A stretch of DNA of 64,000 nt. Origin: Lamellibrachia satsuma. Its lineage: Eukaryota; Annelida; Polychaeta; Sabellida; Siboglinidae. This document shows, in pieces, positions 63,974 to 64,000 of this stretch (positions are counted from its first letter, which is position 1; each line of letters starts with the position of its first letter). The notes below the pieces were generated by a model that ran no database searches, had not been told where the DNA came from, and saw nothing but the letters and a program-made list of their open reading frames with translations. The stretch is taken from the NCBI GenBank assembly GCA_033239005.1, contig BSQZ01000018.1, positions 4,771,536-4,835,535 of the forward strand, written 5' to 3'. A program made the position numbers and the translations under genes.

Positions 63974-64000
63974 CTGAGAGACCTGGTTTGACAACACTAG
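63974..64000 (+). mobile_element. CR1-like LINE copy cut by window edge
   Basis: GACTGAGAGACC is followed directly by TGGTTTGACAACACTAG. In other copies about 27 bp separate these pieces, so this copy has a small deletion. The rest lies beyond the window. Confidence 0.65.

Overview
This is a stretch of an AT-rich, intron-rich invertebrate metazoan genome. Introns are long with GT/GC...AG borders, and the DNA is crowded with non-LTR retrotransposons, tRNA-headed SINEs, DNA-transposon remnants and minisatellites. The protein families and repeat types (CR1-like LINEs with an SGNH-esterase ORF1, a pogo/Tigger-like element, hAT MITEs, a Ty3/gypsy relic) fit a marine invertebrate, lophotrochozoan or basal deuterostome. 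The sequence alone does not fix the phylum.

Three protein-coding genes can be assembled exon by exon, with frame kept across every junction. (1) 1776-27899 (+) is the 3' part of a large type-I membrane protein: 16 EGF-like modules, each on one phase 1-1 exon, one thrombospondin type-1 repeat, an unrecognised cysteine-containing juxtamembrane region with a furin-like RRKR site, one transmembrane helix and a 123-residue tail ending in GTPV. Its 5' end lies outside the window. (2) 37554-40474 (+) is a four-exon gene for a complex I NDUFB6-like subunit. (3) 42188-56011 (-) is a ten- or eleven-exon gene for a hinderin-like (KIAA1328) coiled-coil protein, convergent with NDUFB6. I see no sign that the three act in one pathway.

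Between the first two genes, 29536-37248 is a nest of one CR1-like LINE family. A minus-strand copy was hit twice by relatives, and each insertion left a short target-site duplication that can still be read. Smaller pieces of the same family lie at 5.0, 17.2, 24.3, 26.9, 53.4 and 64.0 kb. Introns of gene 1 hold a 25-bp minisatellite of about 100 units (13.6-16.1 kb), a 62-bp array (2.6-3.5 kb), a 19-bp array (6.1-6.6 kb) and a pogo/Tigger-like element nested in an inverted repeat (18.65-19.94 kb). Introns of gene 3 hold two roughly 950-bp hAT-like MITEs (48.35-50.44 kb), a 61-bp array and one orphan plus-strand exon.

The right end (57-64 kb) has long AT and GT microsatellites, a decayed Ty3/gypsy pol in which a 45-bp tandem repeat runs in frame into RNase H, and a cluster of inverted and direct repeats with no convincing host gene.
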